From Cristatella mucedo (taxonomy: Eukaryota > Bryozoa > Phylactolaemata > Cristatellidae): a stretch of DNA of 60,000 bases. The position numbers and the translations under genes were made by a program. Position 1 is the first letter of the stretch, and every line of letters begins with the position of its first letter. This document shows positions 32,398 through 56,500 of the stretch, one piece after another. Where the stretch lies: the NCBI GenBank assembly GCA_009760855.2, contig WPIO01000009.1, forward strand, positions 3,159,001-3,219,000, written 5' to 3'. The notes beneath the pieces are model-generated. The model did not search any database. It saw only the letters and a program-made list of their open reading frames with translations, and was not told the origin of the DNA.

Positions 32398-32692
32398 AAA
32401 ATTATTATTTATATAGAAATGAATGTTTCAAGAATTCTTAGTTGTGAGAATCTAGAAAAATGGCAGTTAAAATTGTCTACAAAAACTTGAAGGAGTTGAT
32501 CAAAGAATTGTTAACCATTCACTAGATAAACATACTCCTGATTTAGATAGGTCGTTAACTAGCATTCTTGTAGCAATCTGTGAGACACGTGATAAACTAA
32601 TGGAATGTCGTGGTAAGTCTAATACAATGTTGTCAGAAGCAGAAAAGAAATCAAAGTCTCAAAAAACAAGCCCTGGCGTTCAAATTATTACT

Positions 32693-42136
<9,444 letters not shown>

Positions 42137-42599
42137 GCGGTGCCGTGATAATGGACTCCTTAGTAACGGCGGCCCCGGCAGCAGTAAATTCTCAATACAT
42201 TATCCCTAATGTTTGTCTACTGACCGAACGACAGTCACTTCCGGTTTGTGATCCGATGTAAATATACCAATGTAAACATGTTTCTGCCAAGTAATAAGGA
42301 GTGGGCCTAGAAATGCCGTTTACCGCCGGTTGCTATGGGCGGGGCGGGGAAGCAGAGGCGGGACTAGGCACCCTGCCGATAGGGGGTTTACTCTTTCATG
42401 ATCTTGTTATACTACCTGTCGGACGTGTGATCTCGAGGGGCGTGTCATTTCCGGAAAGTTTTACGTTTTATCATTTTCCAAAGTTATTTATGAGGGTCCG
42501 TTTAGGGCTGAGTAGCAGAGTTCACCAGAAAACCACAGTACCGGCTGTTATTTTTCAAAGAAAATTATTTTGTTGAGCTCGATGTACTACTTCCGGTTT

Positions 42600-44823
42600 A
42601 AGTAGGTCTTAGATAATAATTTTATTGACCATATTCCAGTCATCTGACAACCACCAAAATTTGAGCTTGCATTTATAACTAGTTCATCTTTAATAAGCGA
42701 ATTAAAAAATGAACAATTCTTAAATTTTTTATCGGCTACCCCGTTAAAAGGAAACCTTCGACAAATTAACACAGCACAGTGACTTCCTCGGTGCAATGAT
42801 GCTGTTGCAATGTTAAATTTGAACTGAGGGTCCTTTTGTCTTCAGTGGTCCTAAAGGCTGGAAAAACAACATCACTTGCACGACTCAGAATTACGAATTT
42901 CTCTCGGTTTCATTTGAGCCTTACCAACACGAGCAACCGTTGTTTAACTCCGGTTGAACCCTAGTTGAGTATTCTTGAACTCGACAACCATTTTGTCCTC
43001 ACCATATTTAGTAGCATCAATGACCAGGACTACAGTCCTTTTGGAAGGGAGCTAAACAGCAGCTGATGGACCGGTCGCTTCAGGAGCCGCTATTAGTGCA
43101 GCAATCAAATCCCACTCTCCATCCAAGACTAGTAAGTAAGAACGTGCTGGTGTATTCTGGTAAAGACCCATCATACATTATCAAAATGAAGTTCTTCGGG
43201 GTCTTTCAGCTGCCTATTCCTATCTTTTACCATTTACGTAACATCCCTCATCAAACCTGAACTCAACATTAGCTGCTAGGAAATTTTTGTTTGACACTTT
43301 TCTAAATGCATCTTTGTAGTGTGCAACGTTAGAGTGAAACTTTTAAGTATACGAACGTTTGATAATCTGAAGTGCATTATTAAATTTCATACATTCGTCG
43401 GGCACGTTCTCCCGATCCATTCTCTGGCCGAAGGATAGGTAAATAGTCGCTAGTGAGTCCTAACTGTTACCACGGTCGCCTCCAACGCTGACTAGGTGTT
43501 CAAAATTACGATCTCGAGGACCTGAGCAGTGGCTGTGCCAGGGTGGATGGAATGGGGGGGGGGAGGCATTGGCACCTTTCTTTAGGGACAGCAGCCTGAA
43601 CCATTATCAATTCTTAAGCACCACGGCAAATTTCAACGACAAAGGTACGGGCCATTTCCACTCGATGAGCAACCACCGAGTTAGGTATGCCTAAACACTA
43701 TGATTGTGCAGTATAGTCTTTCATTGCTTGCGGGTCTTGATACACCACAAAGATCTTGCCGGTCGGACCCCTGTTGCAAATGATGTGCAATGGCTTCCAC
43801 GTCTAGACAAAACTAGCCAGTGAAGTCACGCCGAGGCAGCTATACGACAATGCTATACGGTTTTCAATGGTCAAGCTTTGCTGCCACGGTAGACAATAAA
43901 AGGAACAGCCCAAAATCTGTCGCTAAAACTGTTTTAAGTACTTGCAACTGCATTAGTACATGAAATGGCCATTGCTTCTGTCACAGAATAAATGACTTAG
44001 CGGCTGCCAGTGACAAACATGGGATAAACAGATGCAGGCTCACTGGACGGCTTATATCTGAAGCAGCAGATACAAGGTAGGCACGAGCTGTTGCCAGCGG
44101 CGAGTAGAACAATGAGGCAATAGCTAGCATGTGGCCGAACCGTTAGCAGTAGAGCATGGTAACTAGACGATACAGATGCGTTCACAGACACGCTGGTACG
44201 ACTTCAGCAGGTTACTCTGAGACTCTCTGCCGGTCAACTGCATTCTGTTAAAGGTGAGATTGTTGAGCCCGGCATTCTTTTCCTCGCAAACCCTTTCTTT
44301 ACCAGCTCGTTTGCGATGCTAATATCCTGAAAACATAAAATGATTGTTATTCCGGCTCGGGCGATTCTCAAATCAAGTAACACAAAACTCCTAGCCGGCT
44401 GCACACGAAGTGAAAGCTACCCGACAGCATGAACCTCAGTTTTACATGGACAATCCCGACGGACTTATTTTGCAGTACCTCGAGCCGAACGAAAAACAAC
44501 TGTATAAGTCAAAGGTTGAACTAAAGTGAGCTGCTGCTGATCAAGTAATGTAAAGAGAAACTCAAGCAGCACAGGCGATGTGCCGCCAAAAGAGTCCTAA
44601 AGGCTGACAGAGTACTCAATTTCAGTCTGAAGAGACAAAGCCCAAAACGAAGTATGCTGGGGTACGTATGTCACAAAAACTTAGTGATCCAAACCTGGAG
44701 TCGAACCTAGTAACTTTCCATCGCCCCTTGAGTGACTTAACTTGTAACCTTAACCTTTCGTAGTCGCAAAATAAGGTGCTAGGTAACAGTCTGGCACTTC
44801 TCATCGACTAAGCATATACCAAT
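42600..44823. other. No gene recognised
   Basis: Short frames only. A G run at 43553 follows CAGTGGCTGTGCCAGGGTGG, which looks like one end of a transposon without a partner. Confidence 0.4.
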
Positions 44824-45560
44824 AAAATAATAATAATAATAATGCATTCGTATAGCACCCTCAGAGAGCGTAATCTCTTTCTAGGAACTTTAGATAGGCT
44901 ATAAAGGAAGCATGATCAAAATGACGAGCACCTTGTTGAATGTACATGTCACGAATTTTGACCAGGTTATTATACTGATAACAATACGATGCCTATATAG
45001 TGATATCAGGTCAGAGAACTAAATCTCTTTCTAGGCATATGAAACGTTCGGGAATCAAAGCATGTCAATTGATTAGCAACAGCATGCACATGCACAGTAT
45101 CAGCATGCATAGGCACACAAATGCGATTCACATGGATCGAGTAAATACTGGAAAATGTGGGTTTTTAGCATATGTCTGAATGTCAAGGCCAGAGGAAATT
45201 GTGATGTTAGTGATGAATTCCAGGCTTGGGGAGCATGTGAACTGGAAGTATGGCCTCCATAAGATTTGAAGTTGGTTAAAGGCATAGCTCGACTACTTGA
45301 GTCAGAAGAGAAGGAGGTACGATGAGAAGCCTGATTAGGAATGATTTGGAAAGGTAGGGTGGAGCAATACAACGAGGGACCTAAAAGTGAGTGACAGGAC
45401 CCTGAAGTCGTTACACTTTTTTATTAGGAGCCGGTGCAGGTAGGTGAGAAAGGTGGAAGGTGCAATGTTCACGACTGACAACCCTAGCTGCATCGTTGTG
45501 CACCAACTGTGAGCATTTTAGTGTACTGACAGGAAGACCTTTCAAAGTAGTGTTACTGAA
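44824..45560 (-). mobile_element. LINE family A copies, 5'-truncated (two, adjacent)
   Basis: (ATT)n and hairpin at 44824-44900. A second hairpin-like tail starts near 45008 and leads into an RT C-terminus (PQAWNSSLTSQFPL, LKTHIFQYLL), more diverged than the 6-kb copy. Confidence 0.65.
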
Positions 45561-45798
45561 GTAGTATAGAAAGGATATAATAACCGCATTAGCTTGACTG
45601 AAAAGTCCTTACCTAAGCAGGCCCACATTTTTTTGCAATGGTCCACAGCAGATAGTTGGCAGCTTTGACATGGGTAAACTTTAAATAAAACCTGCAGAGA
45701 GCATTTAGGATGTTTTTAACAAGTACCTATCACCGTAATTCTTCGTGCAAAGTCCATAGAGAACCGCCGTCCCATGTTGCAGGTCTCCTGCCTTTTCA

Positions 45799-45966
45799 TT
45801 AGCCAAGATTTGAACTAGAAAGGCAGTTTTTCATCTTGCTAGTTGTGCAACGTGTCAGGTCTCCAACGTTGCCAGTGGCATCTGAAATACTAGCATTTTC
45901 CCAGCCCAAAGCTAGCCACGAACCACCAGTCATGGCCAGCTCAGCCAGTGATTCCACAAGATTTTG
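45799..45966 (-). CDS. TDRD5-like gene, possible last exon
   Basis: The acceptor is CTTCTCCTTAAG. It reads QNLVESLAELAMTGGSWLAL directly after NSAE, as the family expects. It runs to a stop after NCLSSSNLG, but a donor (GTATTT near 45890) could end it earlier. No clear polyadenylation signal seen. Confidence 0.5.
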   Translation of the reverse strand, partial: QNLVESLAELAMTGGSWLALGWENASISDATGNVGDLTRCTTSKMKNCLSSSNLG

Positions 45967-48900
45967 CTTAAGGAGAAGGACTAACTCCGAAATCACACAT
46001 TACATTATATCACATATATTACACTATATATTAGCGAAGCTTGCATTGGCTTGGCCACCCGACACGTCCTTTTAGCGTTTCAATGCTGGGCAGCCTCTGA
46101 AAAAATACAGGTTTGGCCCCTAATGACCCTAATCATAACAATGTTCATGGTTCAAAACAATCTACATAAAAGCTTCACCAAAGAGATATGAAATCATTTG
46201 TGTAGGCATGTATATACATCGAATGGCTACACAATTCACATATACAGTCAACTCTGCTTGTAAGACTACGTTCGGCCGGCAAATAGGCATTCTTATAAAG
46301 GGAGTATTCCCATATTCGGAGTGAGACTAATATTGCAAAAAGTCTGGGATGCAGAACTATTATTCGTATTAACAAAATTATTCCTATATTCAAAATTCTT
46401 ATATGCGGAGTCAAATGTATCAATGCCGATTTTACATAGGGAATATACGCCCACCTGTACTGGATATGGTTGTGATGGTATCTCTTATTCAGCAGACCAG
46501 TTATACGTCTTTCTGAAGCTAAAGCTGACTGTCACAACCAAGTGGCCATTCTCTGCACAATCTCATTAAAAATATTGAGCAATAATTATTTAGAAAAGGA
46601 GAAGATAGCACATCACACCACTTCTCACCGACCTGCACTGGCTCCCAGTCAAGCAACGGACCGACTTCAAGGTTTTGTCGTTCACTTTTAGGTCACTTCA
46701 TTCTTTGGCTCCAGCCTATCTCTCAAATATACTACCCCATCAGGCCAAGCATCGTACCACCCGCTTTTCGGAATCCAACAGTATACCAATATCTCGTACA
46801 AACCTCAAATCCTTTGGAGACTGAGCATTTAGTTCGTATGCTCCCGCAGCCTGGAACTCACTCCCGACTTGCGTCACAACATCCCAACTTAAAAAAATAC
46901 CTATTTAGGACAGCATTTAGAGGGTCCCTGTGATATATCCTTTATGTGCTTATGCGTGCTGACACTGTGCATGCTGCCACTAACCACACTTGCATGCTGA
47001 CCCTGTGCATGTCGCCCCTAACGATGTTATTCATCTTGTTTATCAAGCATGATATTACTCACCATTCAATTGCGTTCCCTTTGCAGCAAATGTAAAGCAC
47101 CTAGAAAGAGATTGAGTTCTCTGAGGGGGCTTTATCAAGTGCATTATTATTATTATTATTATTATTATTACAGCAGTTGCTTGAAATTAAATTAGGAGAA
47201 GAAGAAATAGGTCTGGGTAACGCCTTATTCAGAGCATATTTATGATGCCGAGTATTCACATTTGATCTAGGCAGGTTAGCTAATAAGAAAACCTAAAAGC
47301 CCTTCAGGATTCATAAACACTGGATTTATACACCCTATTTTTTCTGCGAGGTTGATATTATCCGAGAACAAGTTAACTTACTTAACTGGTAATCAGGAAA
47401 AAAATGTATACAATATAATTCATTTGTGTAGCACCTCAAGAGAACTTATTCTCTATTCAGGCACTTCACATATGCCTCGGGGCTCGAGCCCCCCCCCCCA
47501 CCCCCACCCCCCCCCCGACCTCAGCCAGACCTCGGTCGGGGAGAGCACCTTAACCGCTGGACCAAACCAGCTTGGAAAGAAGCAAATACATGCTTTATAT
47601 CTGTGTCTTCAAGATTTTGTGACCCCAGCAGACCTTCAAACTCCGTAATGAAAAATCCGTCATTCGAGATTGCCAGATAGATTGACAGGTGGATGTACAG
47701 GCCCTAACTTTCTTGGCAAATTGACATTCTCGGCACATTATAGTGACTCGGCATGCTTCATTTATATGAAATAAATTCAAATTAGGCCCAGGTCGATAGA
47801 GCAGCAAACAAGTTCTGTTGGATAAGTCAGTCAGCTGGCCTGTCGTTTTGTACGCGTGGCACTAAGTCAGAGGACATCTCATTCTGTAAAACAAACAATC
47901 TTGCCCAATTAAGAGTCTGAATAAATATTCCCTGCCATTTCTTGTAGAAACAAAGAACATACCAAACGGTTATAAAAACTACATCAACTTAATGCAAAGA
48001 CACAAGGAAAGTATACATGGGTAAAAATAATTGCCACCTCTGAGTCAAATTCTTTAGTCATGTAAGAGCAGCAAGTGTATATGTAGATGTTGCCGAATTC
48101 CTCGAGTAACACAGAGCGTTACCGAAAAGTATATCGTGACTAGCTAGCCATATTAAAAGCTCTTTCGAACGTGTGTCGTAGCAGGACCTTCAGACACAGA
48201 AACATGACTTAAATCATGATCGTTGCTACTGAAATGTCGCGGGTAGCTCTCGCCTCATGCTAAACATGCCAACACTAAATGGTCGCCACTTTTGATAGAA
48301 CTCAAGCAAACATGTTTTCAAGAGGCATAATATGGTAATATGGTAGGCATAATATGGTAGGTTGGGTAAGCTTTCCTGCTCGGTGTTAAATCCTTTCATA
48401 ACGATGAAAGATCTTGGAACTGATTTGAATAAGCATGAAGGCATTAATCCAAGAGCACGGTGAAAGCATAATGCAGGCAGATGTACACGAGACAAACCTC
48501 GGCGCTGTTGGTGTCGATGAGAACGATGCAGGGCACAACTTGGCCGGTCTCTGTGTGTGTGGAGCGCACTTTACGGGCCATCAGAGGTTTCCATTTGGCC
48601 ACATGGACTAATTCTTCGAAAAATGCCAACGCTTCTTCAGTCCAAGCCTCGCCTGAAGACAGCATGCATACAGATGCAGCCTCGCATCAAGCGAAACCAC
48701 AGTGAAGAGCAGCTAAAGTCTTACTGGCATGCACTCACCTGCAGGCTCTATGTCGGCAGCATAGCATTCGATAGCCTGCTGAGGAAGCTGCCAAAATTCC
48801 GACCTACAATCATCAGCAGAGGCACTTTAGGGGCATCACAGAGTCTGAAGTCAGAACATGGTAAGGCCCCGATATAATCACGAGACACGTGCACAATGTA

Positions 48901-49350
48901 TTGCCGGGCAAAAAGCTTGCACAGGCCGATACAATCTTGAAATCTTCAGCAACTAGTCTTAATGTGTAATTTAAGCAAGAGGTCAAACCGACTACACAGC
49001 CACAGGTCTTAGTGACTAGTGGGCACGAGTTTCTTCATGTTTACCTTGGCATACTGGCCAAAGCATGAAACTTGCTTGCTTTTGCAAGCTCGATACCGTG
49101 CATATCACTAACAGTACGAGTATTAATTCTCTTGTAGCGAGTCAAGTCGTAAAGCACCAGGATAGAGATAAGTGCTCTTAGGACACTATACAAATGGCCA
49201 ATCGGGTCTGCTTTTAAGAACACAAGCCACTCTGGACAGCCGACTCCGAAGCTATGAGTTTTTTCTGGAGCCACACAAGGGCAGCTTGCACCTGAGTACA
49301 CACACAACACACACACACAGACATACACAGACACAGACACACACAGACAC

Positions 49351-49381
<31 letters not shown>

Positions 49382-52300
49382 TGTGCGCACAGGCACGCAC
49401 AAACACATATGCCACTTAACAGTAGGGTTCTCATTTAGATAGAAGATGTCTCTTTTGGTCCTATCGTTGGCATATGGCATATACTCTCTCTCTCTCTCCC
49501 TCTCGAGAAAGAGAGAGAGCGCAGAAGCATCGGTAACCCCTAGTTTATATAGAGTAGTAGGCATTAGACATTGCAGCATTACACAGAAGCACAAATAATA
49601 AATGCACCCAATTAACATAATCTCTTTCACGACGGCGTTTTCCTAAATCAGTGTACACAACAGAAAAATAACGAGATAGCGAGCATTTGACTCTTAAAAT
49701 GCATTAAAAATGGCAGACCCCTCATTTTACAGCACCTTGAAAACAGCAGCATTCATTGTCTGTTTGTGGAGGGGCTTAGACATGATGTGCAGTAGTAAGA
49801 AAGCATCAGTGCACCACCGACACTTATTTCCTGGCCTCATGCTATTTCTAATCGGCATGCTAAAGACCATTTAGTCAATTGCCCAAATATGGGTTTGGTT
49901 CAAACGGGACTTAGTAATGCTGCGATTGTTACACAATTTCAAACTATGGAGACTTCGGTGAGGCACAGCCAGAGCAAGATTACAATGGCCAGTATCATCG
50001 ATAACACAAAGAGATTTGGCCACCCACGTGCCCCTACACCCAGTAGGACAGACTAATAAGGAGTGAAACTTCAAGTACCATTTCACTCCATCGAGGGTTC
50101 ATGCTCAAACCCTCCAGGCTGCTACTGGGAAGCTAGTTGGTAGGGAAAGGATTAGGGGTCGACTAAATGAACAAAGGATGCTGTTTTGAAACATAACAAA
50201 GAAGCCACTCCTACCTGTCGTGCATAAAAAGGTTCGCTATCAGCAGGCTAGGGCAAGAACATACTGGGTACCCAGGAAGACTGGGGTAGAATAGGATAGG
50301 GTGATGAGAGTAAAGTTGACATTTTAGTAACTAAAAATGTATACAGTACGTGTGTCGGTGCTACAACAAAGGTTGCAATGATAACTGCCTTCTGTAAACA
50401 GACATTTGAAGAAGAAATGGGCCGTGGCCTAGGGGTTGTTACTGTAGCAGTTACGTAGAATAATGATGCAAGACGTTTATCTTCCCAGTACATAAGCCTG
50501 TGGGTAAGGTACTTGCTCTTCAAGACCTGGGTCGTGCGTTCGAGCCCTGCAGTAGGCGATCATTTATCGCTCACTGCAAGCAGTGGTGATAGTTGTTAAA
50601 GCTCTTCTGGAGCTATACAAATAGACGCTGTTGGATCAGCTTACCCTTTTGTTATTTAGACCCTCTCCAAAACTTTACAGAAACAAGTGCAAAGAGCCTT
50701 TGTGGATATTATTTCCTTTTCAAACAGGAGAATAAGCCTAAGCGTGTGGCTAAACGTAATCGATAGATTTTTCTGCTAAACTGCTTAATTTAGTTGAGGG
50801 CCCCATTCATTACATTAACGGTGCAGCCTAGTCAATCTTCATACATGAATATCACCGAGTGTCTTTGGAGTGAAGTGTATGGAAGGCTAAAAGCTCAAAT
50901 TGAACATGTCACATCTGCAAAATTGCTTCCCTTAACTTAACAGGATGCTTTGAGAGCGATAAGGCCAGATGGGAAGGCAACGTTCGTTCTATGATGAATC
51001 AGCTCAAACAGATTATTGCACATTGCTTTGGAGTAACTTACTTCTAGAACTAAAATATTCTTATGCAAAATAAAGCTTACACGTTATGTATGCAACAGCA
51101 GGTTGTAGTAACCTTTTTATTTAAATAACAAAATCAGAACTTTTTGGGTCTGGTGGTCCTTTCAGGCAGCCTCTGCAATACTTTTGCACTTGGGTTTAAG
51201 TCTGGTGTTTGAGCCGTAATGGCTCACTAGGTAAGGCGGTTGCTTTCACGACCTCGGCCCCGAGGTCGTGGGTTCGAATCCTCGAATCCTGCAGTGGGCG
51301 ATCCTTTATGGCTACAGCAAGTGGTGGTGCTAGCCGTAAAGGCTCTTCTGTCGCTATAAAAAGAGAGACTGTTAAATCAGCTAGTATTTATTTATTTTAT
51401 TTATTTATGTAAGCAGGCTAGATAAGGGCAGAAAAAAGAGCCGCACAGTTTATTAACCCAAGAACTTGGAAGGTACCGATAGACAGCTCAAGCGGTCTCT
51501 ACTTCTGCACGATGGATCATACCAAACTTGGCACTGGCATAAATGTGCCTCTCACCATCTATCCACACATTCCTTCATCCATCGCCCACTATCAACTGCA
51601 TTGAGCTCGCCATTCCCACCCTCCAGCGAGGGATCTTCAGAGCAAGCCATCTTCAGGAAAGAGCAGTAAGACAGCAAGGAAGATATTGCAGAACTAGATT
51701 CAACTTTACAGATGAGGCTGAGAAGAGAAGGTCATACTTACATGACAAAAAAGACCTCAACGATCTGATCATGGACCTCGATCTTACAAGTGCAATGCTG
51801 AACTTCCGACATCTAGGCACAAGGAGTGGCTTCTGCAACAACGTGGCTGGTCTATTAGAGACTATAGGAATCACCTCTAACCAGAGTGAATGGTGCCTAT
51901 TCAGAGAAAGTTCATCAAGGAATTTCAAAGCCACGCTGCTTCACACCGGGAACAAGTACCCTTCTATCCCTATGGTTCACTCTGTGCACCTCCAAGAGGA
52001 CCACAGAAAAGACAACATGCTGGTGAGTGCCTTAAAGTATGGTGACTATGGCTGCAAGATCATTGAAGACTTTAAATCGGTGTCACTCCTGGTGGGTCTC
52101 CAAGGCGGTTTTACGAAGTTTCTTGTTTCCTGTGCCCATAGGATAGCCAGAATACTAAGGCTTGCTATCACACAATGGACTGGCCGCACCAAACCGAATT
52201 CTCTATATGGAAGGATAACATCAAGTGCAAGCTGACGGTAAACCCTCGGAATGGACTGATGCCACCAATGCAGATCATGCTTGGCTTTATCAAACAATTC

Positions 52301-53225
52301 TCCACAGCTCTAGAAAATAGCCATCTGCTTTTAAGTACCTCCACGATTTCCATAGCTATTGGAGCCAACTTCGAAGATGGTATCTTCGTCTGATTAAAGA
52401 TAAAGAAGATCATTGGATGTGACAAATTCGCCATGGAGTTGAACAGGATGAAGAAAGCACTTTCACCATGACATACGAGACTTTGGACGCCATTCCAAGG
52501 ACAGTTTAACGACAACACGATGGTAGACTATGTAAAGGAGCTTCTCCGAGAAAGTGATCTGCAATATCAGCCCAAATCTAAAACCCATAGTTATTTCCAA
52601 ACCCTTTCGAGTGGTCTCTTTTTAAGCGTGAGTATATTCATGTAAACTGTGATACCTTTGCTGTCTATCTGATTAAATATGCACCAGCCTTTGCTGTTCT
52701 ATCTGACTAAATATGTACCACAAGATGATACTTCACCAGTTTTCTCAACAAAAAATATTACTTTCAAGTTAATCACTGTCCCTGTCAAAGAAGCAGAGTT
52801 TTTATGGAAACATGGCCATACTCTATAGTTATGAGGCAGCTCAAGCAAGGCATATCAAGCTTAGGCAAGCATGGAAAAGCTCACAAGAAGATATTCAGAG
52901 ATTCTGGTTAAGAGGGCCCCTTGTTACCAATAGGCACTGAATCATGCATAGATAGGTATTAAAGCATGCAGGAACAGAAAAGTCAAGTTCACTGGGTTGC
53001 ACTGAGAACTGATTTGAACAGTTGCACGTTTAGCTGAGACTTAAATAAAGCAAAACCACTGCAGATGGTAAAAGTAGCCGAAAGCAAGCTCCAGACTTTC
53101 AGTGCACATGAACTGAAGACCCTACCAATTTAGTTAGAGAGCTGAAAGCCATTACGGAACAAGGGGATTGCGGACAGGTAGGTTTGCACAAGCAATAACA
53201 GAGCAAGGTGCAGAGAAAGAGAGAG

Positions 53226-53267
<42 letters not shown>

Positions 53268-53409
53268 TAGAGAGAAATAGAGGGAGAGAGAGAGAGAGAT
53301 AGCATGATAAAACTCACCATTCAATTGCATTTCCCTTTGCAGCAAATGTAAAGCGCCAAGAAAGAGATTGAGTTCTCTGAGGGCGCTTTATCAAGTGCAT
53401 TATTATTAC

Positions 53410-53501
<92 letters not shown>

Positions 53502-56500
53502 TGACCTTGAAGTCAATATGATGTTTGATAGGGAGCCATATAAGCTTAAGCAGAACCGGTGTGACATGGTTGCTATGCTGTTGAAAGACTAGACGAAAAC
53601 CTAGTTCCATGAAGCTCCAACTAATCGAAAAGTTCTATAAGTGGTTTTTCACAGCACACCGACACGAAAAGTCAAACAATTACAACGAGGGGTATGATAA
53701 GTTGGCTTCTTCCAAATCTGCAAGAGATTTTGGGATTCTGATTATTAAACACATATGAGATCTGAGAAAAACAATGACATGCCATACCGCACAAGAGCTA
53801 GAGATGTCTGAAATAGTCTGGTAGTAGCATAGCAGAGCCGGCATAAGTCTTAGCACAGAGTTAAGGCGCTGGCACTTCATAGCCCAGGTCTGGGCTCCAG
53901 TTCTGGAGCAGGGAATTATCCGTTTCCCGATGCAAGCAGGGTGAAAGCCCCTAAGGCCAATTAGATGGCACTGTTAATCAGCTACTCTTTATTTTATGTG
54001 ACTGGATCTTGGCTCAGATGTAGTGCTTTCACTTCACCATAAAGGTCAGTGGTTCGCATCATGCAGCAGTGCGAAGGGTACCAAGGCTCTTCTGCAGCTA
54101 TTTGAAAGAAGTTGCTGAATCAACTAATCTTTACTTTACCTTGCTTCTGGGACTCAAATTAGTGGTAAGGTGCTTTCCTATCAAGAACCGGGTCGTGGGT
54201 TCGGGTCGTGCAGCAGGCGATGTAGAATCGCTTGCTGCAAGCAGCGTGAAGGCCCCCATAGCTTGTTTGTGGCTAAGCAAATGAAGCTGCAAATCAAGGC
54301 ATATTTTAAATTTTTTTACCATTAACATGAGCCAGGGCAAATTATATCAAGTTGCACAAGTGAGCGCAAGCCCGACACACAAGCACTACTGCACAACTAT
54401 GCATCAAGTGTCACGTTAATCGCCATTTTCGAACCGGCTGAAATTAGAAAAATCAACTTCCTAGCACCATAAAAGGAAGATCGTCTGATTAAAGAGCCTC
54501 ATCTACATAGCAGAAGACGAGACTCAGTGGCTATCACCAATCCCCCCTAACTTGCATAAGGCTACACAGGATTTCTTGCTGCAGGACTCAAAGCCACAGC
54601 CTAGATGGTGAACTTCAAGCACCATGTACTGATAGCTTTCCTTTACGAACCTTTGCACTTGTCTGAAAGCAGCCGGCTTCGATGGGCCACTTTTTTCATT
54701 TGCAATACTGCAGGCTATCTGCTAATTTCATAGCATGTTTAATAAACAATCTAGGCTAGAGGAAGAGTTGAAATAGCAGTTTGTGAAACACGTCTATCGC
54801 GCAACAACCACTACCACATGCCTCTATGAAAACAGCGCCACATGCCTAAAGTCGATGCAAGTCGACCACACTAGCCCGTATTGCAACACTCACCTGAGTG
54901 GTAGAGCTTCACAACTCTGAACAACGCCACTATCCCCATAATCGAAATAAGTGACATCAAGCCGACCGTCTGCCAACACCTCGTACACAGAGGCACGGTA
55001 CCAGTGGCCATCAATGGGGAAAAGAGCGGCTACAACGTCGCCTTTCATCCAGCACTGTGGCTCCTCTGCACTACCCTGACCCTGCAAGCAACATGCCTGC
55101 AAGTAGGACGCCGGCAAGGGCAGCCGAAACGTGCAATCAGTAGAGGGCTGTGCTTGTTTCACTGCCAGAAGCACATGAGCTGGCAATCAAGGGCTGGGAT
55201 AGATTTTTCAGCAAAAACTACAGACCCAGGAATGATGTTACAAGTCACTACAGCTGCAACCTCAAATGAGTGCAATGACAGCCATGCATGGAAGCAAAGC
55301 CTTACATCTGTGGTCATGCCATCCCGACAAGTTTGACTGTAAAATTCTGTCATCAAAGCTCTCAGTTCATCCAGTGCCTTAACGCTCTGAGGCAGGTTAC
55401 CATAGAGTTCCAGTACGTGCACCCAAAAATGAGCTGGACTGACACAAGATGAGACAAATATGGCAGTGTACATCTCGTGGTTGGGCCACTCCAGCTTTCG
55501 TATTGATAGATGAGTCTCTGGGGACTCGGCACCGCCTACCAAAGAAGGGACGACGCTTGTAGCAGCTAGGCGAACATGCAAGAGAAACGACTTGCACAGG
55601 GGTCACTAAACTTTAGTTAATGCATAAAATACAATCAGTCCATACAACCATTCAATCCTACTTGAGAATTGCTTCAACATCCACAGAAAAGCATAAAATA
55701 AAACCCACTTTCAAGGCTGGCTAGGCCAGCATATCATGTAGCCTCTGCTCAAAATCTGACTGGCCAACTACAAAATGACCTTTTGCCAGGTGACCATGTC
55801 AGCTACACAGACATGTCTGCCTACCTTTAACTATAGAATACTCCGAAATTTCTAGTGTGCTTAGATGAGGGTACCGTAGCCAAGTCAATCCATTCACTTG
55901 TGACATCTCATCTAGATTTCTGAAGCTCTCTCCTAGCAGGTCTTCATATCGGTGAGAATTATGATGCCTACTGATTGTTCAGAACTGGCTGCCATGCTTG
56001 CCGACCGTGGACGTTGCAACTGCCACATTAGCCCACTTATCCCCGACCTGTACTGGATCTTCATCAAGCAGCAAATCGATTTCAAGACCCTGCCGATAAC
56101 TTTAAATTACATTCGTTCTTTTGCTCTCGCTTACTTACCAGGACTACTTACTCATTGGCCCTCTCCTAGCACCACCCAGTCCTGTGACTATGGTCGCTAA
56201 GTTGTGACTTTAACCAACCTCAAATGCTCTGAAGACCGTGCCTCCAGCTCCTATGCTCTCAAAGCCTGAAACTTGCTCCCGACTGACATCACGCCATCTC
56301 CTGACTTGACGATATCTAAAAGGAAGGTAACAGCCTACCTCTTTCTCGAAGCCTTCTATCAGTCCGGTAGAATAACCCTTTGTCAGTTTTTACATGCTGA
56401 AATTGTGCTTACTATTACATTACTATTATAAAAAATACTAGCTGATTAAACAGCTTCTTTTGTATAGCGACAGAAGAGCCTTTACGACTATCACAACTGC

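Noticed and set aside
43528-43570. CAGTGGCTGTGCCAGGG followed by a G run, like a hAT or MITE end
   Set aside because: No inverse partner or target duplication was found nearby.
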